DNA from: Thermaerobacillus caldiproteolyticus
Lineage (GTDB): Bacteria > Bacillota > Bacilli > Bacillales > Anoxybacillaceae
Assembly (NCBI RefSeq): GCF_013761245.1
Contig: NZ_JACDUT010000011.1
Location: 40,717 to 104,716 of the forward strand
Direction: 5' to 3'
DNA length: 64,000 bases
A program made the position numbers and the translations under genes. The notes beneath the pieces are model-generated. The model did no database searches. It saw only the letters and a program-made list of their open reading frames with translations, and had not been told where the DNA came from. Shown here piece by piece: positions 8,393 to 16,643 of this stretch; positions within the stretch are counted from its first letter, which is position 1, and each line of letters opens with the position of its first letter.

Positions 8393-9598
8393 ATGAGCAA
8401 ACGTGATAATCATGAAGAGTTGAACCTTGAAGGACTCCGAAACGAAACCTTGGTCGTACATGCTGATGATTGGGTAACCAATGATGGGGCAGTGGCTCCG
8501 CCGATTTATTACACAGCTACGTTTCGTGCCCATAATTCCAGTGAATTCGCAGAAATGGCGGGAACCCCTCGTCATCCGCGGTATTACACGCGTTATGGTA
8601 ATCCAGTGCATGAGCGTGTAAAGAAAATTATGGCTGAGCTTGAAGGAACAGAAACCGCATTGGTCACTGGCTCTGGGATGGGTGCAATTGCTACGACCAT
8701 TCTAGCTCTAGTCAGTGCAGGAGATCATGTGATTGCACAGACGCGGCACTATATGAGTACTGCTAAGATCATGGATGAGATGCTACCGCGATTTGGTGTT
8801 GAAGTGACTATCGTCGAACAGGCGGACATCAATGCCTTTGCTGAAGCGATACGTCCTAACACAAAGCTCATCATGGTGGAGACACCAGCTAATCCGACTT
8901 TGGTGTTGACGGATTTGGCTGCTGTGGTGGAGTTGGCGCGCCCGCATGGAATTATCGTCGTAGCCGATAACACGTTCGCATCGCCGATCAATCAGCGTCC
9001 TCACGATCTGGGAGTTGATGTAGTTATTCACAGCGCAACAAAATATTTGGGTGGACACCATGATTTGACAGCTGGTGTCATCTGCACCAGCGAGGAATTA
9101 GCTGAGCGTATTTGGCACACGCATATTTCAATTGGTTCGGTTCTCTCTCCAATGGATGCGTGGCTATTATTGCGTGGTCTGCGCACGCTTCCGATGCGGA
9201 TTGAACGCATCAATGCCAATGCCTTAGCCTTGGCTGAGTTTTTGGAAAAGCAGCCACAGGTTGAGCGGGTGTATTATCCCGGTCTTCCTAGTCATCCACA
9301 ACACGAGTTGGCAAAACGTCAGATGCGAGGTTTCGGAGCAGTAATTGCCTTTGCCATTAAAGGTGGATATGAAGAAACTCAGCGGTTCGTTTCTGCATTG
9401 AAACTGCCTCCTAACGCGGTGAGCCTGGGAGGAATCGATTCCCTTGTGGTACATACAGCCGCAATGTGGGAAGGAGTGATGACCGAGGAGCAGATGCGGA
9501 CAGCTGGAATTCCGTCCAATTTCGTGAGATTCTCGGTCGGCATCGAGCATATCGATGACTTGAAAGCGGATGTGTTGCAGGCTCTTCAGGTAGTTTAA
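8393..9598 (+). CDS. Cys/Met-metabolism PLP-dependent trans-sulfuration enzyme
   Basis: 401 residues of the cystathionine gamma-synthase / cystathionine lyase / methionine gamma-lyase family (fold type I). Visible hallmarks: YYTRYGNPVHERVKK, the PLP-contacting GSGMGAIATTILAL, VVADNTFASPI, the Schiff-base lysine in HSATKYLGGH, and the C-terminal LGGIDSLVVHTA and VRFSVGIEHIDDL. The reaction within the family (synthase, sulfhydrylase or lyase) cannot be fixed by eye. The ATG at 8393 has a strong ribosome site. It faces away from the S-box operon and has no S-box of its own. Its GC-rich, even codon use differs from the decayed sequence around it. A role in sulfur amino acid metabolism is inferred. 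Confidence 0.9.
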   Translation: MSKRDNHEELNLEGLRNETLVVHADDWVTNDGAVAPPIYYTATFRAHNSSEFAEMAGTPRHPRYYTRYGNPVHERVKKIMAELEGTETALVTGSGMGAIATTILALVSAGDHVIAQTRHYMSTAKIMDEMLPRFGVEVTIVEQADINAFAEAIRPNTKLIMVETPANPTLVLTDLAAVVELARPHGIIVVADNTFASPINQRPHDLGVDVVIHSATKYLGGHHDLTAGVICTSEELAERIWHTHISIGSVLSPMDAWLLLRGLRTLPMRIERINANALALAEFLEKQPQVERVYYPGLPSHPQHELAKRQMRGFGAVIAFAIKGGYEETQRFVSALKLPPNAVSLGGIDSLVVHTAAMWEGVMTEEQMRTAGIPSNFVRFSVGIEHIDDLKADVLQALQVV

Positions 9599-9724
9599 CG
9601 CCGCATTAATTATCAGTGAAAATGTCCCTAAGCAAATCAGATTTATCATCAATACTATTGAACATCTTCGAAGATGCAGAGGAACATCTAGTAGATTATT
9701 AAAGAGATAATGATGATGTTGCAA

Positions 9725-10061
9725 AACTAGAATGAAAGCTCAAAATTATGCATAATTGCACATGGAATCAATAGCGATGAAACCGATACGCGTGGCTGTT
9801 CTAAGTCATCATTCTTTAACCAGTGAAATCATTTACTCACACGTGAAACCATAGAAAAGTGCGGAGCTTTGTTGACTCCATAAATACGACATTGAGTATG
9901 TTGACCAACTGACGCAAGAGCTCAATGGAAAATAGCAAACATTTCAACAGCGATTTTTTCGAAATAGGCGGACGACCTGTCACATAAAGTGCTTTTGGTA
10001 AAGAAAGTCGAGTGATATACTGAAATAAAGCCTGTAAAAGAGGATCCATTTTTCTAGACAT
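9725..10061 (-). pseudogene. IS4/IS5-type transposase remnant (internal deletion)
   Basis: The minus strand from 10061 encodes an N-terminal transposase-like stretch (DPLLQALFQYITRLSLPK, GRPPISKKSLLKCLLFS). Beyond about 9840 it jumps to a C-terminal tail (DLEQPRVSVSS, CAIMHNFELSF) that matches the tail of the remnant at 38703-39180 (ALEQPRWYEFQ, CTLMHNFEFLL). The central catalytic part has been deleted. The exact IS family is uncertain. Confidence 0.6.
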
Positions 10062-10100
10062 TGTATGTTCAATGACAAAATTGGAATCATGATAGTGTTT

Positions 10101-10156
10101 ACCCCTTGGGATTGTATTTTTTGGCTAGTGTATATGGTTGCCAAGGGGGATTTTTT
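10101..10156 (+). terminator. Possible terminator with long loop
   Basis: ACCCCTTGG (10101-10109) pairs with CCAAGGGGG (10141-10149), followed by six T. The 31-base loop is long, and the repeat could instead be an end of the neighbouring IS remnant. Confidence 0.35.
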
Positions 10157-10463
10157 ATGCCCTATTATGCATTCATTATTCGTTTGGCAACAGGTTCAAT
10201 GTGTAGAAGCCCATAATAAAGGTTTTTATTGGAATCAAAGCGAGAAGGAAAATCGGGAAAAAGTTGAATGAGCGGAAAAAGAGTTTGTTTTTCTTCCCTT
10301 TTGCTCTTTTTTCAGCCAGCAAGACTCTATACGCAAATAGAAAAATCAACGAATTTTATTGTGTTTTAAATGTTGGAAAAAAGCATAAGAGCAAGCGAGA
10401 AAATCGTTTGATGAAGATAGATCAGGAGATGAAATGGCCCTGCAACGTTATAAGAGTTTCATG

Positions 10464-10526
10464 TTGACAAAATACTAGAGTTTGCGGTATTATTATCTCG
10501 AATTAAAGATAATTTAATCCGAGATA
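10464..10526 (+). promoter_or_regulatory. Promoter with MhqR-like operator
   Basis: TTGACA (10464-10469) and TATTAT (10488-10493) are 18 bp apart. Starting at the -10 box is an inverted repeat: TATCTCGAATTAAA (10494-10507) against TTTAATCCGAGATA (10513-10526). The half-site ATCTCGAATT matches that known for MhqR, the quinone-sensing MarR-type repressor of B. subtilis. A further half-site, TATCTCGGATT (10823-10833), overlaps a TATAAT at 10818-10823 nearer the nitroreductase gene. Control of mhqN and mhqP by an MhqR homologue is inferred. Confidence 0.6.
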
Positions 10527-10869
10527 TTTTTGTAAGGATGCACTAACGAAAAATTGTTTGGTTCTTATGTGTGCTTATTAAACATAATAATTATAGAAAC
10601 AAAGGATGAAACTGAGTCTGCTGTTTTCATTAAGAAGGATCAAGCCATCAAACATAAAAGTATAATTCGAGGCATCACTGATGTAAGTACAAACCTAATG
10701 AATTTTCTTCTAACCTAAGCATAAAAAGCGGATCGGGGAGAGTGTCGAAGCCTTTTCGCATGGATAGAAAAAACTTTTAAAAAGTATAACACTAAGCAAA
10801 TGAACGGTCATCTTTCGTATAATATCTCGGATTCATTATATTTTAATTTGAAGTAATGGGGGCATAATC

Positions 10870-11490
10870 ATGGAGAATTTTGAACAATTGGTAAAAGAAC
10901 GCCGGTCTGCAAGTAACTTTCTTGAGAATCATCCGATCAGCACCAAAGAACTTGATGAGATTTTTGAGCTAGTCAAACTGGCTCCATCAGCTTTTAACTT
11001 ACAGCACACAAACTATTTAGTTGTTCTTAATCCTGAGTTAAAAGAAGAAGTAAAAAAAGCAGCCTATGGACAACATAAAGTGTCTACGGCTTCAGCTGTC
11101 ATTGTGGTTTTAGGTGATAAAAAAGCCTATCGAGAAGCTGCCCGCATTTACGAAGGTCTTCTTTTGCTCGGAGTTCTAAATAAACAAGAATTCGATCAAA
11201 TGGTACAAGATACGGTGTCATTTTACGAAAGCAGAGGCGAAGCTTTCCAACGGGATGAGGCCATTCGGAATGCCTCTTTATCTGCGATGTTATTTATGAT
11301 GGCCGCAAAAAGTAAAGGTTGGGATACCTGCCCAATGATTGGATTTGATCCGGAGCATTTAAAGCAAGTATTAAACATCTCTGACCAGTATGAGCCGGTG
11401 CTGATGATTACATTAGGAAAAGAAAAAGTTCAAAGCAGAAAACCAAGGGGGTACCGCAAACCAGTTGCTGAATTCGTCACTTATTTATAA
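10870..11490 (+). CDS. mhqN: NAD(P)H-dependent nitroreductase, MhqN type
   Basis: 206 residues of the nitroreductase (FMN) family. The sequence follows MhqN of Bacillus closely in pattern: LVKERRSASNFL (FMN phosphate-binding arginines), KLAPSAFNLQHTNY, RNASLSAMLFMMAAKSKGW, TCPMIGFDPEHLK, and the basic tail RKPRGYRKPVAEFV. Such enzymes reduce quinones and nitroaromatics in the cytoplasm. The next gene, 36 bp downstream, is a DoxX-type membrane protein, reproducing the mhqN...mhqP pairing of the quinone-stress operon; the dioxygenase MhqO found in B. subtilis is absent between them. MhqR-like half-sites lie upstream. Confidence 0.88.
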   Translation: MENFEQLVKERRSASNFLENHPISTKELDEIFELVKLAPSAFNLQHTNYLVVLNPELKEEVKKAAYGQHKVSTASAVIVVLGDKKAYREAARIYEGLLLLGVLNKQEFDQMVQDTVSFYESRGEAFQRDEAIRNASLSAMLFMMAAKSKGWDTCPMIGFDPEHLKQVLNISDQYEPVLMITLGKEKVQSRKPRGYRKPVAEFVTYL

Positions 11491-11526
11491 AAATAGCTTA
11501 AAAACATCTTTAGGAGGGATACAAAC

Positions 11527-11922
11527 ATGATGAATATCGGTTTATTAATGATTCGCTTAGTGATTGGATTAACATTTATGGGACACGGGGCGCAAAAATT
11601 ATTTGGTTGGTTTGGTGGTCATGGATTAAAAGGGACAGGTGGCTGGCTGGAGTCGATTGGCATAAAACCAGGCGTAACGATGGCGCTTTTAGCAGGATTA
11701 GGAGAATTTGTTGGGGGAGCTCTATTCGCAGCAGGTTTCCTTACTCCAGTAGCTAGCGCTTTGATTGTCATTACAATGCTCGTTGCTATTGTAAAAGTTC
11801 ATGGTCCTAATGGGTACTGGATTACGCAAAATGGATTTGAATATAACTTAATATTATTGGTTGTAGCTATTGGTGTTGCTCTTATTGGACCTGGACAATA
11901 CGCGCTTGATGCAATTCTCTAG
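11527..11922 (+). CDS. mhqP: DoxX-family membrane protein, MhqP type
   Basis: 131 residues with four predicted membrane helices. The DoxX pattern is clear: LLMIRLVIGLTFMGHGAQKL, GWFGGHGLKGTGGWLE, MALLAGLGEFVGGALFAAG, and the closing helix NLILLVVAIGVALIGPG. AGGAGGG stands 8 bases before the ATG. Members accompany redox and quinone-stress enzymes; the biochemical role is not established. It is co-transcribed with the upstream nitroreductase and ends before a terminator at 11995-12044. Confidence 0.85.
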   Translation: MMNIGLLMIRLVIGLTFMGHGAQKLFGWFGGHGLKGTGGWLESIGIKPGVTMALLAGLGEFVGGALFAAGFLTPVASALIVITMLVAIVKVHGPNGYWITQNGFEYNLILLVVAIGVALIGPGQYALDAIL

Positions 11923-11994
11923 TTAAGAAGTAAAAAGATATAAGTCAAGTACGGAGACAATGAAAAATATTTATTTCCTACAAAAACTCGTTTA

Positions 11995-12044
11995 GGGATT
12001 GAAGGGGAATCAGAAGCAATTCTGACTACCTTCAGTCCTTTTTT
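11995..12044 (+). terminator. Terminator of mhqN-mhqP unit
   Basis: GGGATTGAAGG pairs with CCTTCAGTCC across an inner CAGAA-GCAA-TTCTG hairpin, then six T. Confidence 0.75.
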
Positions 12045-12170
12045 ATTTGCATAAAAGCGGGAAGGGAAAATCGAGAGAATACGCTTGGTACACAGGGAAT
12101 GAAAGGAATGGAAAGGAGGGAGCTGTATCCCTCCCATTTATTTTATTACCTATATTTTTCAAAACTTATG

Positions 12171-12217
12171 TTGACCCTCACGTAACGTGATACTTTATAG
12201 TGAATATTGAAGGGAGG
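12171..12217 (+). promoter_or_regulatory. MerR-type promoter, operator and orphaned ribosome site
   Basis: TTGACC (12171-12176) and TATAGT (12196-12201) have the 19-bp spacer typical of MerR-activated promoters, and the spacer holds the palindrome TCACGTAACGTGA (12178-12190). AGGGAGG follows at 12211-12217, but no start codon comes next: the TnpB element begins within a few bases. The matching MerR-family gene starts at 14225. Confidence 0.75.
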
Positions 12218-12233
12218 TATAAGTAGCTTATTA

Positions 12234-12248
12234 AACATCTATAAAAAT
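12234..12248 (+). repeat. Left subterminal inverted repeat of TnpB element
   Basis: AACATCTATAAAAAT, perfectly complementary to 14192-14206. Cross-end inverted repeats are not standard for IS200/IS605 elements. Confidence 0.75.
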
Positions 12249-12434
12249 GTATGAAATAATGTAAATATCTCCTGTTATTGGACATGAAGAGATGGATGTT
12301 TGTTCCCCATCTTTTCAATCATCACCGATCTTATGCTAAAAAATCATCTTCCTATTCCTCATGTAAAAAGGAAATGAAGAAGATTTAGCGAATATATGTT
12401 CTGGAAGATCGAAACATAGGGGGACGGCAAGGGG

Positions 12435-14002
12435 ATGAAAATGGTTCGGGTGATGAAAATCGTTTCTAATGACGAATCACAACTTCGTTTGTTGGATGAG
12501 TTGATGCGCGTTTTTTGTTCAGCGAAGCGATATGCATTCAACCGTTTGCTAGAGGGAAGGAACACAAAAGAAATCATCAAGCACCTTCCGCACCAATTCC
12601 CGCTCAACAAACGGTATGCCGAAGACGCGGTCTTGCTTGCTCAATCACTGATTACTTCTCAACGTGAGTTACTTCCCATGCGGCTAGAGGATGTGCAGGC
12701 GAAAATCGAAAAAACAGTGAAGAAAATAGATGAATACCAATACGGACGAAAAACACCGAAGAACATCGATCTTCAAACGTGTTTAGACGGATTACACCGA
12801 CGATTAGAAAAACTGAAATCCAAAGAAGATGAGCTGCAGCGACATCTCGACCAAGGAACGGTTCCAAGCGTGATTTTTGGCGGAAAACAACACTTTTATA
12901 AGCGCTTGAAAGGAAACATCACGAACGAAGAATGGAAAGATTTGCGAACGAATCAGTTGTACGCAAGAGGCGATAAAAGCAAGAAAGGAAATTTAAATAT
13001 TCGCCTGGTGTATGACGATAACACGTATGAATGTTATGTGGAAATCGCGAATCCGCTTGGACAACCAAAAGGGAAACACGCTCCCCGCTTGAGGTTACCT
13101 GTGTCTGTTCCTGAAAAATATGAAGATGAAATCATCAATCTCGTCATGGGGGAACAAGTCGGAGTGAATGCAAAAGGCAAGCCGATGATCCAATATCAAC
13201 CATATACCGTCGAAATCAAACGCAAGAACGGGGAATATTATGTCCATCTCATCTATGAAGAAGAGGTATATGGCAGAGAACTGACCTACGATGAACCGAT
13301 TCAAGGGGAACGAATCGCTGGAATTGACATCAATATTGACCGTATCGCCGTAAGTATCATTTCGAAACAAGGAAACTTTCTCCAATCAAAAGTGTTTTAC
13401 TGTCATGAACTGGAATACGTAAGAGCGAATAAACGAAACAACATCGTTGGAGAAACAGTACGAGATGTGTATAACTGGCTGCTTCAAGAGAATGTTGGGG
13501 CAGTGGTCATCGAAAACATTCAACTGAGACAGCAACATGATACGGACAAGAAATTTAACCGCTTCACTCACCATTTCAAAAAGAAAAAACTGACTGACAC
13601 CATCATTCGCCGGGGGTTACGGCTTGGCTTTCGTATCAAAAAGGTGAATCCAGCGTATACAAGTGTCATCGGACGTTTTAAGTATATGAAGAAATACGGT
13701 TTATCCGTCCATGAAAGTGCCGCTTTTGTGATTGGTAGACGAGGATTAGGTTACAATGAACGATTGCCAAAAGAACTCATTGACACCATAAAAAAGAAAG
13801 TGAAACACCATTGATTGCCATGTTAGGGTCAATGGAAGAATCCTACAAGCAATCGAACAGCGGAACGAAACAACGACAATATCTAGGTATGATGCTGAAA
13901 AAGATAGAGAACTTCAAAGAGGAACATGAGTGGTCATTATGGAACATATTGCACAAATGTTGTTGGCTGAACCAGTATCAAATTCAACTAAAGGAGGTGT
14001 AG
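12435..14002 (+). pseudogene. tnpB: TnpB-related protein (IS200/IS605 OrfB-like), frameshifted
   Basis: The first frame runs 12435-13814 (459 residues); the C-terminal part continues in another frame (13811-14002: IAMLGSMEESYKQS..., HEWSLWNILHKCC), giving about 520 residues if joined, so a single frameshift near 13805 is likely. RuvC-like blocks are visible: AGIDINIDRIAVSI (Asp near residue 298) and VGAVVIENIQL (Glu near 359). At the third position, where TnpB has D-x-N-A-A, this protein reads HESAAFVIGRRGLG, and the CxxC zinc finger is missing. It resembles the group annotated as TnpB-related accessory proteins. It may be an RNA-guided protein with altered or no nuclease activity; this is inference. 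Confidence 0.75.
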
Positions 14003-14220
14003 ACCTAGTTACTAAAATCGTTGTCGTGTACTGACCGATGGAAGGAATGGTGCACGACAGGTGCTGTCGCTAACAGCGATCCACGGGCTGTCTTTCACAG
14101 CAGGTGAATGACAAGGGAAATCCCTTCCTGATGGAACTCAGGTGTTTCCTGAGCGGCAAGCGATGTTTCCTGGTTCCATCGCGGTGGATCGATTTTTATA
14201 GATGTTAGTAACCAGGTCAA
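14003..14220 (+). ncRNA. Candidate omega-RNA (reRNA) scaffold of TnpB element
   Basis: The sequence after tnpB is dense in hairpins: GCTGTCGCTAACAGC, AAGGG/CCCTT (about 14112-14125), CTCAGG/CCTGAG (about 14146-14162), and a terminal CCTGGTT/AACCAGG stem followed by TCAA at 14217-14220. The next 16-20 bases (AACGATGGCAATGAAAG...) would be the guide, and they are the start of the MerR gene. The 5' limit is not determinable; omega-RNAs often begin inside the end of tnpB. Confidence 0.5.
14192..14206 (-). repeat. Right subterminal inverted repeat of TnpB element
   Basis: ATTTTTATAGATGTT, the exact reverse complement of 12234-12248. Confidence 0.75.
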
Positions 14221-14224
14221 AACG

Positions 14225-14974
14225 ATGGCAATGAAAGTGAAAGAAGTGGCAGATTTAGTTGGCATTAGTGTGCGCACACTGCATTATTATGATGAAATCG
14301 GGTTATTAACCCCAGATGAGATAACCGAATCCGGCTATCGCCTTTACTCCGATGATAATCTTGAGATGTTACAACAAATCTTATTTTTTAAAGAACTTGG
14401 CTTCCCTTTAAAGAAAATTAAAGAAATTATCAATAGTCCTTCGTTTGATCGACATGAGGCGTTGGTGCTGCAGCGAAAAATGTTGCTTGAGAAACGCAGG
14501 CGGCTCGACAAAGTGATTGCTACGATTGATAAGACCATTCAGCATATGAAAGGAGAAATTCAAATGACGAACAAAGAGAAATTTGAAGGTTTTGACTTTA
14601 GTCATAATCCATACGAGCAAGAAGCGCGTGAACGTTGGGGAGATGAAGCTGTCGACAAAGCAAACGCTAAAATCGGGAGCATGTCTAAAGATGAACAAGA
14701 AGCTATGGCTAAAGCAATGAATTCGATCTATCAAAAACTTGCGGCCCTTCGTAATGGATCGCCTGAATCAGAAGAGGCGCAAGCAGCAATTAAAGAATGG
14801 TATGATTTTTTGAACAATAACTTTGGTAATTACTCACTTGAAGCATTCAAAGGATTAGGTCAAATGTACGTGGATGATGAACGCTTCACCAAAAACATCG
14901 ATCAATTTGGTGAAGGCTTAGCGAAATTTATGCGCGATGCCATGGCAGTCTTTGCGGATAAAAACAAAAATTAA
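14225..14974 (+). CDS. mta: MerR-family multidrug-type activator, Mta/TipA-like
   Basis: 249 residues. Residues 3-70 form a MerR winged helix ([36 protein letters not shown]), then a dimerisation coiled coil to about 110, then a TipAS-type drug-binding domain ([50 protein letters not shown]). Mta-type proteins activate their own promoter and efflux genes when the effector binds. No good ribosome site precedes the ATG now; the native promoter, 19-bp-spacer operator and AGGGAGG lie 2 kb upstream on the far side of the TnpB element. Expression may therefore be weak or driven from within the element. A second in-frame ATG is at 14231. Confidence 0.88.
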   Translation: MAMKVKEVADLVGISVRTLHYYDEIGLLTPDEITESGYRLYSDDNLEMLQQILFFKELGFPLKKIKEIINSPSFDRHEALVLQRKMLLEKRRRLDKVIATIDKTIQHMKGEIQMTNKEKFEGFDFSHNPYEQEARERWGDEAVDKANAKIGSMSKDEQEAMAKAMNSIYQKLAALRNGSPESEEAQAAIKEWYDFLNNNFGNYSLEAFKGLGQMYVDDERFTKNIDQFGEGLAKFMRDAMAVFADKNKN

Positions 14975-14979
14975 TGTGA

Positions 14980-15011
14980 ACAAAAGCAGGGCATTTGCCC
15001 TGCTTTTGTTG
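14980..15011 (+). terminator. Strong terminator after Mta-like gene
   Basis: CAAAAGCAGGGCA (14981-14993) pairs with TGCCCTGCTTTTG (14996-15008), then a short T-rich run. Confidence 0.85.
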
Positions 15012-15177
15012 TTATATCCTTTTTCCTGCTCAAAAGGATCACCTTTATTTAAAGCCTTGGGAGAGCGGGGAGAATTAACGGTTGTTTTGTTGAAAAGGCA
15101 GAGATGAATTTTTAGCAAAAAAAGTCAAGATTTCCTTTTCCATGTTTAGTACTCTATAAGCAAAGGAGGTGCGGACG

Positions 15178-16062
15178 GTGAATTACCAACAAATATTACA
15201 GAAAGCCATTAGTTATATTGAGGATAACTTGCATGAGCCTCTGACATTGGAAAGTGTGGCTTTTTACACAGGTTTCTCCAAGTATCATTTTCTTAGAATT
15301 TTTCGGAAGGAAACTGGGATGACAGTTGGCGATTACGTGCGAATTAGAAGGTTAGCTAGCGCTGCCAGTATGCTGCTTTATACCGATGAACCGATTATTA
15401 ATATCGCTTATCATTTTCGCTTTGGAACGCAAGAATCTTTTACAAGAGCTTTTAAGAAAGTTTATCATATGCCGCCGGGCCAATACCGCCGAATTATGAA
15501 CTCAATTATTGATAAAAATGGAGGAAAGAAGATGAAACAACAGCAAAAAATGAAGGGATGGTTTTTGAGCGGAAGCCATCCATTCAATTATGAAATGGGG
15601 ATTGATACGAAAGTCGTCCATCAAGGAAAATGCTCAGGCTATTTAAAATCTGTAACGGTTCAAACAGCCGATGAATTCGCTACGATGATGCAACAGTTCA
15701 AAGCAGACAAATTTTTAGGGAAACGAGTAAAGATCTCCGCTTTTGTTAAAACGAAAAATATGAACGGCTTTTGCAGCTTATGGATGAGAGTTGATAACGT
15801 CCTGCATGATGTTCTTCAATTCGATAATATGAGCGACCGGCCAATTGTAAAAGATACGAATTGGAATTTATACTCCATCGTTCTTGATGTTCCGGAAAAT
15901 AGCGCTCTTATCTCTTTTGGCGTTCTGCTCTCTGGCAAGGGACATGTTTGGGTCGATCAATTTAAGTTTGAGGAAGTGGATAAAAGTGTACCGACTACAA
16001 ATCTCGAAATAGCCTATGATGTTCTTGATGAACCGGTAAACTTATCTTTCGAAGAGGAGTGA
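15178..16062 (+). CDS. AraC-family regulator with C-terminal ligand-binding domain
   Basis: 294 residues from the GTG at 15178, chosen because AAAGGAGGTG lies about 8 bases upstream (an upstream GTG at 15169 is too close). Residues 5-105 are two AraC helix-turn-helix units (LESVAFYTGFSKYHFLRIFR; INIAYHFRFGTQESFTRAFK, followed by YHMPPGQYRR). From about residue 118 on is a separate beta-rich domain (GWFLSGSHPFNYEMG, GFCSLWMRVDN, GVLLSGKGHVWVDQF) resembling carbohydrate-binding-like domains; it may sense a ligand. The inverted order, DNA-binding domain first, is unusual for AraC proteins. No target operon is adjacent. Confidence 0.85.
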   Translation: MNYQQILQKAISYIEDNLHEPLTLESVAFYTGFSKYHFLRIFRKETGMTVGDYVRIRRLASAASMLLYTDEPIINIAYHFRFGTQESFTRAFKKVYHMPPGQYRRIMNSIIDKNGGKKMKQQQKMKGWFLSGSHPFNYEMGIDTKVVHQGKCSGYLKSVTVQTADEFATMMQQFKADKFLGKRVKISAFVKTKNMNGFCSLWMRVDNVLHDVLQFDNMSDRPIVKDTNWNLYSIVLDVPENSALISFGVLLSGKGHVWVDQFKFEEVDKSVPTTNLEIAYDVLDEPVNLSFEEE

Positions 16063-16230
16063 TTTTTCATTTAGTGAATCGTGAATCAAAGAGATGAAAA
16101 GATTTTTCAGCATGAACATATGTAGGCAATACCAACGGTTGAATAATAAATATGAAAATAATTCGTTTTGATATAAATTGGAATAATTTTCTTGAAATTG
16201 TAAAACGGTCATTATATAATAAGGATGAAC

Positions 16231-16287
16231 CTATCTTGTAATACAAGATAGTTTTTGTTTCAATAGCTATCTTGTATTACAAGGTAT
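16231..16287 (+). promoter_or_regulatory. Tandem palindromic operators for PadR protein
   Basis: Two copies of the same palindrome: CTATCTTGTAATACAAGATAG (first 20 bases from 16231) and CTATCTTGTATTACAAGGTA (from 16267). They sit just before the PadR gene start and are the expected shape of PadR sites, so autoregulation is inferred. Confidence 0.75.
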
Positions 16288-16304
16288 ATAAGGAGTATGA
16301 TGAT

Positions 16305-16643
16305 ATGTCACTGCGAAGCCAACTGTTAAAAGGGATTCTGGAAGGTTGTATCTTATCCATTATTGATAAAGAAGATGTTTATGGTTATGAACTATCTTTA
16401 AAGCTGCAGCAGTTTGGATTAGATGATGTCAGCGAAGGGTCCATTTATCCGATTTTGTTAAGATTGCAAAAGGGAAAGTTCATTCAAGGGGAAATGCGCG
16501 ACTCACCAGCTGGGCCGAAGCGGAAATATTATCGTCTTACTAAGCAGGGAAAGGAAGCGCTGCAGGAGTTCATCAGGGAATGGGAAAGCATTAAAGAGCC
16601 TGTCGAAACGATTTTACGCGGGAGGAATGAAGATGAATGCTAA
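16305..16643 (+). CDS. PadR-family transcriptional regulator
   Basis: 112 residues from ATG 16305, preceded by AAGGAG at the right distance; an upstream TTG is rejected because it lies inside the operator. The winged-helix core is typical: GILEGCILSIIDKEDVYGYE, VSEGSIYPILLRLQKGKFI, SPAGPKRKYYRLTKQGKEAL. PadR repressors usually act on adjacent membrane-protein or efflux genes. It overlaps the next gene by 11 bp, and the palindromes immediately upstream suggest it represses its own operon. The inducer is unknown. Confidence 0.9.
   Translation: MSLRSQLLKGILEGCILSIIDKEDVYGYELSLKLQQFGLDDVSEGSIYPILLRLQKGKFIQGEMRDSPAGPKRKYYRLTKQGKEALQEFIREWESIKEPVETILRGRNEDEC

Larger units (their letters stand above)
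12221..14220 (+). mobile_element. TnpB-only IS200/IS605-like element
   Basis: About 2.0 kb. The ends are inferred from three facts. Joining 12220 to 14221 gives GGGAGGTATAACGATGGC, a ribosome site 7 bases from the ATG of the MerR gene. The 3' end finishes with a stem (CCTGGTT 14170-14176 with AACCAGG 14210-14216) and TCAA, as omega-RNA scaffolds do. The only gene inside is tnpB-like; no tnpA is present. The boundary is ambiguous by two A residues. A 15-bp inverted repeat lies 13-14 bp inside each end. Confidence 0.7.
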
